A DNA stretch of 64,000 nt from Angiostrongylus vasorum (lineage: Eukaryota > Nematoda > Chromadorea > Rhabditida > Metastrongylidae). Both the position numbers and the translations under genes were made by a program. Positions within the stretch are counted from its first letter, which is position 1. Each line of letters opens with the position of its first letter. Where the stretch lies: positions 281,374-345,373 of the forward strand of contig JADANN010000105.1 of NCBI GenBank assembly GCA_018806985.1, read 5' to 3'. The notes under the pieces are model-generated. The model was given only the letters and a program-made list of their open reading frames with translations, searched no databases and was not told the DNA's origin. This document shows, piece by piece, positions 23,191-34,934 of the stretch.

Positions 23191-23461
23191 AAGTAGGATG
23201 ATTTGACGTCTCTCTCACTCATTAAGACCAAACTGTCTATTACCAACTGTAAAGGACATCAATGCAGACGTCACTCTTCACGAAACAACATGCAACGAAA
23301 GAAAGAACGACTTACGACCTTCAGTAATCTAGAACATCAACGCAATGAAAGAAGCAAACTTACGTCTCAGTGAGAAATGTTTTTAAATCCTTGTGGTTTT
23401 TCAGTAATAGAAATTTTTCAACATTTGTTTGAATTTAGAATGGAAAGAATTTTTGGGCACA

Positions 23462-23808
23462 TAAGGATATTTCCTGCACATAACGGTGGTCCCAATGATT
23501 GCAGCGGCTTCACAAATTGCCCCTTTACCGTTGATCCGTCATGTTCAGGCACACCTTTTCGCTCAGCTAGGCTTCCGTAAGGAAATGTCGAGATGCTCGC
23601 CCTACCTTCTTACTTCGCTAGCATTAGCTCTCACCTGGAGCACATTATTGAGAACACTAGTCTTTAATCAGTGAGAACTCCTGCAACCATTGCAGGTTTC
23701 TGCCTTGTTCTCGATTTTCCACTGATGAGGAAGTTGTTGACAACAAAGATGGACCTATCGAAACTTTTTTTGCCAAGTGGTGAGGAGCTAACAGCTTTAC
23801 AAATTTAA
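23462..23808 (+). CDS. Two-exon gene tail, function unknown
   Basis: An open frame to 23,576 reads TVVPMIAAASQIAPLPLIRH and VQAHLFAQLGF, with donor CGTAAGG. The second exon, 23,672-23,808, follows 'tagtctttaatcag' and reads RTPATIAGFCLVLDFPLMRK, continuing to FLPSGEELTALQI and a TAA stop. The split codon (C + TG) fits. The left border is uncertain. Hydrophobic stretches suggest membrane association, but no family is recognised. Confidence 0.4.
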
Positions 23809-25340
23809 TTCTATTGATAGTTCTTGACAGATCTTATTACATACTTATTGTTTATATGTAAGAAGGTCTAGTTGTCCACGTTTGACTTCTGACTAACGTA
23901 GATGCCCTCCACTATCACTCTGGCGTAGCAACATATCTCATTTTGCAGTAAATTTTCTACAAACGGAATAAGACGGCACATGTGACATTTCCGGGAAACT
24001 CCTATTACCTTAACTATAAGTTAGTCGAGTGCTTAAGTTCAGCATGGACATTAAAACCAAACACGGTCATCAGCCATTGTAGAAATAACCCTCATGACAT
24101 TGCACTGTAGTGACTGTAGTGCACCAAGACGAAAATTCCTCACATGATAGTGAATTCAAAGCCGTGCCTAACCGATGCTGCCATTGTGCCAATGTTCTGG
24201 TCGGCAACGAGCAATTTTCTCGCTAGTGTAAAATCCCCCTTCCGTAGAAAGAAAGGAAAGTAATCCAAAAGTACTGGGAAAATTTTAAGCTAACAAGCCA
24301 GTCCAAGCTGCAGGTAACTCCTAACTTACGAATTTGGAAGAACAAGGGAAGACATTAGCAAGTGGTGATTAACAGTAGTGAGCGAATTCCAGAGGATGAA
24401 GGAATCATCTGCACTACTTATGAGCATCAGCAATTTCTGTGTCAAAAACATTACTGTCCAAAATCCGGAAAGAACAATCGTCACATTCAGACTGACAACG
24501 TGAGATGTAGCCTGTGACAAAAAACATCAGTTTTTCCGAAATGCAGTTCCATTTTCAGTCATATCATTTCAGGAATAGATAGATGTAAATACTTCAAGAA
24601 ACTACTGCTGGCACTCATGAACATAAAGCGCTGTCATTTCATACGTCACCCGTTGGAATCGTTCTTAGTCAACATTCGTCGTGATGGAACAAGGACTTCA
24701 TTCAGGATTAGCAAAAGTCACTTTACTACGAAACTCGTTACGAAACTGAGCAGTACAGCATACCACTTTGTCTCATTTTCCTAAATATGAAGCCGTTTTG
24801 ATTTTGAAAAAAAACAAAGCAGTCGAGGAGGTGAGGAGATTCCAGAAGAATATGCCACCTCGCTGATTTTATCCAGCACAACTACTGAGAACTTCTTGCA
24901 GAAGTTAACACAAACAAACATGGGAATGGGAACATGGGAAAACATACGAAAGCACATGGAAGAATGCCAATGATAGACTTGTCATCTTGGCATCGCTGAT
25001 TGCACAATTCTTATAACGTGAAACACCATGTAGATCGAAAGCTGTCCGATTTTTTAAGACGTAGTTACAAAGATCGGTTAACTGCTATTTCTAATTTCGA
25101 ATACGCATCGATACGCTAGCAAAAATTGCACTGTATGGCGAACTCTGGTAAAATGTAGCATGTAGTAGCAACGCTGTACCTCTCGATGTATAAATCATAG
25201 ATTCTTCTTCTTGATGTCTTCGTTAGCGTAAGCCCTCTTCCTGTTAATAAATCATTGTTTTACTTTGAAAAAAAAACAATTGCACTGTTAACTTTCTATT
25301 TAAGGCCTGTTACTATTTTTGACGGACGGCAGCGTGTGAT
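23809..25340. other. Mostly empty; one weak exon candidate
   Basis: A 69-codon frame at 24,573-24,784 follows 'tcatatcatttcag' (reads CKYFKKLLLALMNIKRCHF...) and may be an exon. Length alone is not decisive in AT-rich DNA. Nothing else was found. Confidence 0.3.
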
Positions 25341-25344
25341 GTGG

Positions 25345-25600
25345 ACTACAATCATTATGATTCTGAGCTATTTGCAAAACTTGGACGCCAAGCCAGTTCA
25401 AACCCTTGATCACCCCTCTTGAAGGCTCACGAGTTATCTACTGCACAACTGAAGCCCTTAGCTTACCTTTCTCTCAGCCAGCTTTTTTACCTAAGGTTGC
25501 CATCAACAGTCACCCGCCAACGGAAATGATCTGGGAAACACTAATCTTCATTGTACCCAGTTAAGCTGAGGCTGTGGTTGGAATCACCATGTTAACCCTC
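25345..25600 (-). repeat. R1 tRNA-like SINE, degenerate
   Basis: 'attatgattctgagctattt' at one end, a degenerate tRNA-like head near 25,390-25,450, then 'agttaagctgaggctgtggt'. Same family as 49,745. Confidence 0.55.
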
Positions 25601-26078
25601 TTAATTACTGCCTATTATTATTGTTTACCGATTTGATCGCGGAATAGTGGCAGTATTGCATGTTTGAGTTGCGGACGAGTTTTGCCGTTTAGGCGGGAAG
25701 TCAACGGTTGACACTTATGCTTAAATTTCCTTTGAGATTTTAGGCCAAGCGGTCATTGGATTTCAATATAAGTGATTGTGGTCGTCCACAGCATGTTTCT
25801 CTGCTGTTATCTCTCTGATGTTCTTTCTTTTACTGCCACATGTAATTCATGTTTTTGAAAGACGCCAAAGTTTGGCTCCAATTCATGTGTAATTGAAAAA
25901 TGAATATGTAAAAGAGTGCGTTATTTATTAGCATCTTTGAAAACACCTGTAGTTGCAAACGTTTTCTATTCTGGTGATGTGCTGGTATTCTCGTTTACAT
26001 GTGGGCAAATATTTTCTCTTCTTGTAGTACAGTGATTAGTTTTTTTTTATTGTTTTCTGTAAACATGCTTCATTCTAG

Positions 26079-26181
26079 TCAGAACGCCATGCATTCAAGC
26101 TGGAATGAGCAGTATACATTTCCTACCCGCTCACCTTACATTGGGACCTGGGCAATATCGCCTAATGGCACCCCACCACAG
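26079..26181 (+). CDS. Possible internal exon, unknown protein
   Basis: It is bounded by 'gcttcattctag' and 'ccaccacag|gtgtgt'. The phase-1 frame reads QNAMHSSWNEQYTFPTRSPY and IGTWAISPNGTPPQ. Both borders and composition fit a real exon. It might belong upstream of CCCH copy 2, but copy 1 has no equivalent. Confidence 0.35.
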
Positions 26182-26189
26182 GTGTGTTG

Positions 26190-26835
26190 CTTTAGATTGC
26201 TAATTTGTCATAACGTATTTTATGCAAAAGCATGTATTGTAAGCCACAGACTCTATTACTAATCGATCACTTTCTTCATTAACTCTGTAATGAGAACGTC
26301 CTGTGGATTTCTCTCATGCAAGTGATCTAAAGGAGATCAGTCGTTAAGCTATGTGGCACATTTTGGGTAGATTTTAGCGGTTAGACGCCTACCTGGAGCG
26401 ACATTTTGCGAGCACAGAGATTCGTGTGGACTAAGAGTTTTTTTCTCCTTTCCTTACAATTCGTGGCTTAATTGTATCAACGTTAAGACGTCCTCGTACC
26501 CATTCATACATGTTTGGGTGTGGTTCATATGTGCGGTTCAGTCGACGAGTCGACGCTCAATCATGTTGAGTCAAGCAAAGTTCTGCGAGCAAGCGACTGG
26601 TTATTACGAAAGCGCTTATTTGGGGTCACTTTTAAAAGATCAGCCACACTTGTGTCAGCTGGGGACCTTTGATTAATATACAGCCTGCTCCTACGATAAA
26701 ACGAGGTGAGCTACTCGTGAGTCCGCGGTCACCAAAAGGCGTAGGAAATGAGAAGTCCGATTAGGGAAGTGTTTTACTGTTCGTTTATCTTATGCAGAAG
26801 AAATAGAACAACTTAGGCACATACGACAGAGATAG
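26190..26835. other. No gene recognised
   Basis: Unique sequence just before duplication copy 2. No exon or repeat recognised. Confidence 0.45.
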
Positions 26836-27045
26836 GTTGAGACTTTGATACCGAGTCGATTCTTTAGATGATTACTGGGTATGATACAGGTTATGCTATA
26901 GAATGTCAATCAAATATGTTCATCTGCTTCTTGGTTTTAACGCATGTAAATGCAGATGTTCTTAAAGTACTAAAGTAAAACCCTATTTCTGTCTTCTAAC
27001 TACTGAACTCTGTTTCGTTCTTTGATATTTGGTGGATTATTGCAG

Positions 27046-28454
27046 CTGGAAGGAAGAGTTGTGAAATCGTCGTCGAATATTTTGGCACAGAAGGCAGCTG
27101 CAGCTGATGCAAAAGCTGGAGACGTCTTCGTCTACGCTACTGTTGATAAAAAACACTGCAGTTGAAAAAAGGACAAGCAAAGACTCCTGTTCTTATGAAC
27201 AAGCTCGACGTCTCAACAGCAGGTGTGTTTTGTTTTATGCCTTGTGCTGAGTATGTAGGGGGTTTCCTTTTTTGTTCGCAATTTACGGCGAATATGATCG
27301 CATACATCAAATTCTCGTTATCGATTAATGCAGTGATGTCAATAGTATTTTGAGGCAACATGAATAGTTGCACTTCAGACACCGTCACCCTCCTTCATCT
27401 GTGCACGACTGGAAACCTCGAAGCTTCGGAACACCACATGGGGGATCGCGCATTTGGTCGATATCCTTCAAAGAATCGCCGGTCAACTGGAAGCATTCTG
27501 TGCAAGTTTTTTCGCAGGGGATACTGTAGAAATGGTGACAAATGTACCTTTTTGCACCGACGTGAAGATACACTGCGAACACTAGGGCTGTGCAGGTACT
27601 ATCAGAAAGGACTCTGCAAAAAGGGCTTTGCTTGCCGTTTTTTGCATGTCGACCATCCCACGTAGGAGATTCCACGAGAGGAAAAGTACTCGCGAATGGA
27701 TTCCATTCAGTCGTGTTCCACCAACGGACTATACACGTTCTCTTTCTAAGCGAACGTGTCGAGAAGAGGAGATGTGTGCCTACTGGGGACCAGAACGCAA
27801 GAAGAGCCAGCGAGTATTTTTTGCCTGAAGGTCCAAGAAGTGTTCAGCGAGCAACTGCAATTCCTATGTCGACTGCAACCGTTCATGCTGTTGCTCCACG
27901 ACAATCGGCAAATGATTGGCAGGTAGCGTCACCATGCGTCGTTGTTCCCACCACTTCTAGTGCTGTTGGGTCTGCATTGGCTCCTTCTCCTGCTGTACCA
28001 ACAACGCGGCCATGGAATGGTCCTGTAGTGATATTTTCACCATGGTTTCACGATGAAGCAAGAGCAACCTCATCAACGACGGCAAAATCAGCAACTACAA
28101 ATGCCACAAGTGCAGCCTGTTCCGCACCGCTTAGCATCAGCGAGATGCTAGCACAAGTGCTTGACGATGATAGAGCTGAGTGCAGAAGCAACGTTCCTAC
28201 GTGGCGATTGATACCGTTGGATAGAAAGCCTGCATATTCAGACGTAGATCCCTCGTTAGTGCAATCAAGTAACGATCCCCGACTGATACGTTATCAAAAC
28301 CGCAGGGGGTAACGATGTTACATGGCGATTGATTCCTCTGGATAGAAAGCCTGCATATTCAGCCGTAGATCCTTCGTTGGTGCAATCAAATAACGATCCT
28401 CGACTAAATCTCATCAATTCTCGTGTTACATCTTGGTGGACACATACGATTTGA
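27046..28454 (+). pseudogene. Tandem CCCH zinc-finger gene, copy 2 (frameshifted)
   Basis: Same exon layout (27046 onward, then 27379 onward). Finger 1 is clean here: CKFFRRGYCRNGDKCTFLH (CX7CX5CX3H), followed by finger 2 CRYYQKGLCKKGFACRFLH. Other positions are broken. The first exon has one extra A and two missing A's in runs near 27,148-27,170, giving a stop. One extra C near 27,659 gives HVDHPT-stop. Near 28,285-28,410 the W(R)LIPLDRKPAYS..DPSLVQS..NDPRL unit occurs a second time, with an out-of-frame linker. Whether these are true lesions or consensus errors cannot be told from one sequence. Confidence 0.65.
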
Positions 28455-28879
28455 CTCTCTTTTCTCTTCTTTCTGTACTACTTACATTTAAGTTCATTGA
28501 ATCGTGTTCATTTTTTTCTTTCCTTGGTGTTCAGTGTGTAGTATCAACCTCAAATATAGTACTTCTCGGTTTTTCTCCATTTTTCAGTTTTATGTTGAAG
28601 GATTATTTTCGTACAGATCTAGTGTTATTTGTTCGATGGTACACATTTGGATAAATTTATTACATTAATGAATAACAGATGTATCGAATGTGGAGGTGAT
28701 AGGTAGTGAGAGAAAAGGAACTGGACAAGAAACGTGGTCACAAATACGAGAAGTTTGATGAAATTACATAATTTGGCGAGGTTGCGAGGGCGATAAAGCT
28801 AATTCAGAATGGTGGGACAAAACTCGGTAGAAGTGTTTCTTGTGAAATGAGGGAGGGCCAATTCATAATAACATTACTG

Positions 28880-29255
28880 ATAGTATAAGCTATACTTGAA
28901 CTCGAACTACTCGAATGGCAGTCGTCACTGGTTGTGCGGGTCCCAAGAAAATTTCCACTTTGTCGGAGGTTTGCTCGTCTAATCATTATGGTTCCCTGGA
29001 GTCGTGAGGTCAGCCTATCCAAAGTCTGCCCCAGGTCGTCATCTCAGGTAGTCGCCGCCCTTGTGGATCAGAGAGAGATTTGCCAACATGCGAATAGTTT
29101 CATACCAGGACGGTGGTAGACTCTGGTATTGATTTATCCTTAGCTGGGCTTCCTAATGGAAATGTTGGATTCCTTCTCAGCTTGGGAGACTTTGACGGGG
29201 AGATGAGTCCCGCCACCGTACATCGCAACCCGACACCTCCTAGCAACGATGAGGT
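28880..29255 (-). repeat. R2 dispersed repeat inside duplication copy 2
   Basis: Equivalent of 18,985-19,360, nearly identical. Confidence 0.75.
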
Positions 29256-30254
29256 GGTAGACCTTTGGAAGAAGTATGAACTATGGTCACAGTCTTTCAT
29301 TTTGAAGAGTCACTCTTTTACGAACTATGGTCTGAACTATTAAACAAACTCGTTGAAATTATTGTTCCTTGGATTCCCATATAAAAGATGTTCGACAAGA
29401 AATCTGAAAGAAGAATTAATTAATGAAGTAAAAGAGGGAAAAAAAATTCTATCTGCATATTTTGAACTATTCAAAGCAATGTTTGTTGTGGCTAATATAA
29501 AAGTCGTTTCCAATTGGCATATCGTAACCGACAGTGCATCAGAAGGGAAATTAATAAGGGAATCGAGATACGCGTCATAAATTGTTGATCTCAATATGAA
29601 ACATGGGTTTTCTCCGTATTACGAAGCATAAGCTACTTCGTTTGTAGAACATTATCTTGAAGTGTTTACTGGTCGATTGACATGTGTCTGTCTCAGCATT
29701 CTGTGAAGTCGAGTTCGGCATCTTCGGGTGCGTTCATTTTTATTTTTTCTATGTTACACGACCCGTACTGTGTGGATCCCGGCACTAGTTGCGTTCGATT
29801 GGTTTTCCTCACATTTGTCGTCCACAAGGGCAACAAAACATTTCATGTATTTCTTCGACTAGTGCCTGAGGGTTCCGTCTTTTTGGCAAATGTCGTAGAA
29901 TATTGGTCGAGTCGATTCTCCTTGAAATTATGGAGACAGCCGATGTAAGGCGTTCCCACCTGGAGTGGGTCGACGAAGGGGTCGAGGCCGCAGTACCTTG
30001 CTTGTTCATGTTCTAAATTTTTTCTTACTGCTAGTTCTTTTTCATAGTAGCTTATCATGTGAAACGTGAAGACAAGGAACCTGAGAGATGGACAAAACTG
30101 GGAACTTCAGGTACTCCTCGAACTCAGCATTACCGCTTCACGGTGGCTCACGTTATGTCCACTTCACTAACTAGGTTTGTGTCTCAATCCATAATGAAGT
30201 CCACAGAGCGTGGGGAATATGATATGATGTTCATAGAGTTTTTATTACTTTACG

Positions 30255-30550
30255 TTGCCAACAGAACAGGGCAGTGGTCGGAGGCGCTCTGCAACACACA
30301 GGTGGAACCGATCCCAGCGTCCGTGGCTCACCAAGTGTTCCATCAATCTGTGGTCGGCAATTTGTACCAAACTAATCTGGGAGGATAGCAGCACTGGCTT
30401 GATACATTGGTAAGCCACGGCGAGTCATTGTAAAGACCAGATATGCATTCAGTCACCTCCAAACGATGCTTAATGAAGTCGAATGCACGGCGCATCGCTC
30501 AAGGATTGATCAACGCCGAGAGCTCTATCCCTTTTTATCCTTTCATCAGA
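30255..30550 (+). repeat. R3 tRNA-like SINE spanning two rearrangement boundaries
   Basis: Head at 30,270 ('gggcagtggtcggaggcgct'), tail through 'gcttaatgaagtcgaatgca' and 'gatcaacgccgagagctcta' to a 'tttttatccttt' end. The duplication (ends 30,448) and the visible inverted arm (starts 30,429) meet inside it. Confidence 0.75.
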
Positions 30551-31149
30551 ACAGCGTTTGCTTTTTTACTCCCATTTCGTTTCGTTGTGGAAGCTCACGG
30601 CATCAATGCAATAATTTTATTCACATCATTCGAGCTTTGGGGAAAAAAATGAAGTGAAGGAAAATTTGTGCGTTGTGCTGCCTATAAACATGGGCGGAGA
30701 TCACTTGTTCTAGAACACTGTTTCTTAATGGAAGCCTCCAGTTGAAAAGTTGGTGCACACAGTGCGAAGCCGAAACCCATTGCTGAAACACGATCGCAAA
30801 GCAGTGAACCCTTCGCAGTATATCGGAATATACGTTTGACATGGATCTCAGATGGCCCGCCCGTTTAATGGGGAGAATTTGCGATGTGAATTTGCGAATT
30901 GGAGATCGATCTATTCACCAGGAAAGCACTCGATGCAACAACGCATCGTTGAGAAAACTGAATGCATATTTGGTCTGTAAAAGGATTTGGATTATTATGC
31001 TGATGCACTGATGGTTTCCGTGTATTGCCAAATTACTGTGGTACAGTTTCAAGAAAAAAAAGAAAGGGAGGCTTGGTTGGCACACGGCTGCTCGTCGAGT
31101 CAACGAAATAAGTACGGCATGCTGCCATCTAGCCATAAAAGTTATTGTA

Positions 31150-31475
31150 ATATAACCAAAATAATGCTGAGGCGTTTGCAAAACCCGTATCCTTAGCCAG
31201 ATTCGAACCCGCGGTTACTCTTTACAGGGGGCTCACGCGTTATACACCACCCCAACCGGGCTCTTGCTTTGCTTTCTTCCTGGCCAGTTTTTTTTTACCT
31301 TAGCGGTGATATCATCAACCACCTTCAGCAGAATGATCTGGCGATGACAAATAGGCATTGAACCCTGTTAAGATGAAGTTGCAGTCAAAATCACAACATC
31401 CTAATTTTCCCTACTTCCTATTCTTTTTTTCATGGAATGGTATTGTGTGAAATACAACCATAATGATGCCGAGAT
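31150..31475 (-). repeat. R1 tRNA-like SINE (left arm)
   Basis: Minus-strand head: A-box-like 'tggtgtataacgcgtgagcc' and B-box 'gcgggttcgaatc'. The 3' region has 'cttcatcttaacagggttca'. The mirror copy is 62,955-63,280. Confidence 0.75.
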
Positions 31476-31712
31476 TTCCATTCTCAATGTCCAATTTTGT
31501 TCTCACACTCATTCTCAATAGCCTTATTCTGACGACTTCATCGGACTCATTTAAGACGAGCTCGTCGAAGGGGCCTGTAGGAATGTTAGGCAGGAGTACG
31601 GAATGTTCTACCACTCTTATGCAGGCATTTGAACACTCAAGTGGCTGGCATATAGATAAATCACCATTGTCATCATGGGTTTTCTTGACATTCTTTTTTT
31701 TAAATGTCGAGG
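31476..31712 (-). CDS. Possible coding fragment cut by an R1 insertion (left arm)
   Basis: An open frame of about 79 codons (KKTHDDNGDLSICQPLECSN, then PNIPTGPFDELVLNESDEVV and KLDIEN) runs straight into R1 sequence. In the right arm one A fewer in a run near 62,730 places a stop just upstream. It looks like real coding, but no family is recognised. Confidence 0.3.
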
Positions 31713-32089
31713 AAGACGTAATGCTTTATTCTTTGTGGCTGTAAAATGCAAATTCAGCGTACTTCATGAAGTTTCTCTGTATTAAAATGACAAAACCTCA
31801 AAATTAACTTCGAAAGTGAATATGGAACCGTACAACCATCATCACAAAACGAAGCATCAACTGTCTCTCAACTAGTGCTCCGACTGTAACTATAGGGCCT
31901 CACGTGAATTGCTACACTACCGACCCTCTATTTATTGCACCGCATGGCCATGTTCCCATCACTAATTTTTTGAGTTTGCTCACTTTTTTAGTAAAATAAT
32001 GTGGCGGAAAGAATCCCGTACGGTGGACATGATAAAATTACAATAAGACGATGTGGTAGTGAAAGTGAGTGACCGTGAGCGTCATGATA

Positions 32090-32340
32090 AGCTAACACGA
32101 TGTTGGTAGAAAAAAAATATTATTTGGCCAACGCTTCCACGCCTTCGTCTTTCTCAGAGCTAGGTTGATCCTAGTCGATTGTCCACACCCAGTATTCATC
32201 TCCGTGTGGGTCCTTGTTAGCGCATCAAGTCGAATCCATTGATGAGCACCGCTCGAATAAAGCATAATTGTCCACCGATAATACTTTATTGTTCTCCAGA
32301 TAGTATACATCGTAGCAATCAGTGCTAGATTAGTGTTCAT
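32090..32340 (-). repeat. R4 dispersed repeat (left arm)
   Basis: The best R4 copy, from 'taagctaacacgatgttggt' to 'gcgaaatagtag'; the mirror copy is 62,091-62,345. The 82-codon frame on it is not conserved in other R4 copies, so I do not call a gene. Confidence 0.55.
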
Positions 32341-32781
32341 TTAGCGAAATAGTAGTTTAAGAAACCGACGTTCACTTAGGCTTATCAAGGAGGACTAAAT
32401 TGTCCTTGTGAATATGCGCCCGTTTCATAAAAAATATTTGAGGTCGACAAAATTTAGTGGAGCGAATGTATAGCAGTTGTTAGAGGAGCCATGCAATACA
32501 ATCATTGGCTATGGGTCGTTCTTATTTAAATTTTATTAAAAAGCCTCCCAAAAACTTTAGTGACTACTCATTTCCTACGTTAGTAAAGGACCAGGAAGTT
32601 CTTTTGCCGCAGTCGAAACACAAGCAAATAAGAACACTTCGAACACAGTGGCTAATAACTTTTATATACATGCATTTGTATATCGACTTTGTAAAATGGG
32701 TGGGTTTACGTGTGCTAACTATCATTTGCAGTTTTCGCCATTTCGGATAGGTAGGACGTCGCAGCATTCTCGCACACGGAT

Positions 32782-33131
32782 ATGACCTCCGAAGTAATTC
32801 TTTTTCTGAGGAAAAGTACACGCTCCATTAATGAAGGTATATGCCAGATGAATACACGCGTGATGGACTATGTGGTGGACGTAGGCCATTTATCACCCAC
32901 GTATGCTCGAAAACAACTAATCTTTTCGATTATGAGCAAGAATATCACCATCGATGGGGTGCTTTATTAACTGAAATGAAAAAAAGATAGAGGATACAGG
33001 TTTTTGCCAGTAAATCACAAATTTTCATATTCTACAATGACAAAGAAATACTCCCTGAAATCCATAAAATTCATAGAATTCATCGAGAAGGCGAACGACT
33101 GTTTACCATCGACTCGGGTGATCGTTCGTTA
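32782..33131 (+). pseudogene. 116-codon ORF, frameshifted in left arm
   Basis: Left-arm partner of 61,299-61,649. One T fewer near 32,928 breaks the frame after KQLIF. Confidence 0.25.
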
Positions 33132-33334
33132 GGAAGAGGAAGAAATTGAGACGTCAGCCGAATAAATCTTTTTATCAACCTTGTTTTAGCTTAATAATCC
33201 AAGAAGGTATTGGTTATTAAATCCTAAGTTAAATGACATAATTGTGCCACTAATGTATCCTTATTGCTTAAAAACTGAAGCACCTTCGTTTGCGAAAATA
33301 AAACGTTAGCTTCCTTGTATAATTCTTCAAAGAT

Positions 33335-33490
33335 ACGAGGCGAGTAGGACAGTGGAAATGGTGTCATTCCTCATGAGCACGGTACTGGTGCGACCCCTTC
33401 CCGGGTTAGCAAGCTCCCTGTTCCTGCGAGTCCTGGAGAATGGTTAGGAGTTGTTACAGCCTAGCTCGCTTCTTCGAACCCACTGAAGAC
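33335..33490 (+). repeat. Diverged R3-like SINE (left arm)
   Basis: tRNA-like head 'ggcgagtaggacagtgg' and B-box-like 'ctggtgcgacccc', then a body resembling R3 ('gggttagcaagctccctgtt'). The mirror copy is 60,940-61,095. A 50-codon ATG frame follows at 33,499-33,651 (MAIARALGQSIRPAFHNIHK...), unrecognised. Confidence 0.45.
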
Positions 33491-33748
33491 GCTCCAGCAT
33501 GGCTATAGCAAGAGCCCTTGGTCAATCGATTCGACCAGCATTTCACAACATTCATAAAGAACCCGAAAATCTTCTAGCAGCTGCCGAATACACACGCGAA
33601 ATGTTCGAAGACCTTCGTGGAGATGGATGCGAGGAAATGAATCGAGTGTAAGAAGTTCTGGATTGCCCACAACAGTTGTAGGAACGAGTCGTTTAAAACA
33701 AATACAGAAACAAAGGATAATGTCATCTGCATGAAAGGTGAAAACCCA

Positions 33749-34126
33749 TCAGCATATGCCGTGTCGTGCAAACGTTATTCTAGCGCCACTGTGAAGAACC
33801 TCGTTGGAAAACTGCAGTGCTGTAATATGATATGATAGTAACCGTTGATAACCAGGAACTGCAGCATCGTTTTTACAATCCGCATGTTCGCAAACTATTT
33901 GTAATTTTTCGTAAATGATAGTTGAGAGGCAACCCTGATATTCTGATATGGTCCTTATATTCTTGTAAGATCCTTCCCAATTATCTTCACTACTTGAAGT
34001 CCGAATTTGGTTTTTTCGCAAACTACTCATAATTTTTTTGTTAACCAGAGCACTTATGTAGTTGAAAGCGTGATCGCCTAATTCTTTTGACTTTGTTTCT
34101 ACACAAACGTAAAGGCAGCTCCTCAA
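33749..34126 (-). CDS. 125-codon ORF, unknown (left arm)
   Basis: Open with TTG at its start, so probably exon-like. It reads KELGDHAFNYISALVNKKIM, SSSEDNWEGSYKNIRTISEY and CKNDAAVPGYQRLLS. In the right arm (60,304-60,681) a poly-A run is one shorter and the frame stops after NKK. No family recognised. Confidence 0.3.
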   Translation of the reverse strand: MRSCLYVCVETKSKELGDHAFNYISALVNKKIMSSLRKNQIRTSSSEDNWEGSYKNIRTISEYQGCLSTIIYEKLQIVCEHADCKNDAAVPGYQRLLSYHITALQFSNEVLHSGARITFARHGIC

Positions 34127-34934
34127 AATTATTATTTAGTTCTGAAAAAAAATTTAGAACGAAGATATCTGAAGAAAATATGAAAGAAATTTATTTTTTT
34201 TAAGGATCTAAACTAAATCTCGATAACCAGAAACATCAGCAATGCCTTTAGAAGCACGATTGTGTTCTTACGGACGAGAATGCGCTTGTTCAACATTTTT
34301 ATTTTGAAACACGAGCCTCGAAAAAAAAATTGACAAAAGTTTGTTTTCTAAGGTCAATAAATTAATGACCTCATCCTAAAAAGAATAATTTATTTTCCAA
34401 GTTATAGAAAAGGAACTGCAGAGTCCAATGCTTTTTCATCTTAATAAGCAAAATCCGACCTGAGCTGAAATACGTTGAATTAAAGGTGAAGGCGGTCGTT
34501 ATTTGTCGCACCGTGTGAAACGAAATCAACTCATGTCTCATGGTAAGTGTCAACCGCATAAATAAGCCTTTATAGAGATGCAAGCAAACTCGGTTCACTA
34601 AGAAATGTGAGTGACACGACTTCTCTAAATGTTTGGAGACCTACAGACCGAGTAGGAGCTCATCCGTGAAAGCATTAGAAAGCGAAGAGTGCCGGTGTTG
34701 GTATTTCTTAGCATGACGGCTAAATCTTCTACATCTAGGTACAGTGTAGAAATTAATGAGGTTCTCTGTGGAAGAAAAACATGAACGGGACGTATTTGTG
34801 TCCCATCTACACTCCAACATTAAAACACAAGAATTTTAGAAAGCTGTAGCCAACTTGAAACATTGAATAAAATATCAGTTAAAATAAAAAATACAAGTGA
34901 TTTACTGATCGTTCTCTGCTTTTCTTCAAGGAGC

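Larger units (their letters stand above)
26836..30448 (+). repeat. Direct duplication, copy 2 (3.6 kb)
   Basis: Partner of 17,063-20,554. It ends at 'agatatgcat' in an R3 SINE, about 20 bp inside the point where the visible inverted arm starts (30,429). Confidence 0.9.

Noticed and set aside
31190..31275. tRNA gene candidates (A-box and B-box sequences in R1 and R3).
   Set aside because: No cloverleaf with a proper acceptor stem was found, and the sequences recur with shared non-tRNA bodies, so they are SINE heads.
33499..33651. 50-codon ATG frame MAIARALGQSIRPAFHNIHK....
   Set aside because: Protein-like, but no upstream or downstream exon joins it, and the opposite strand is also open.
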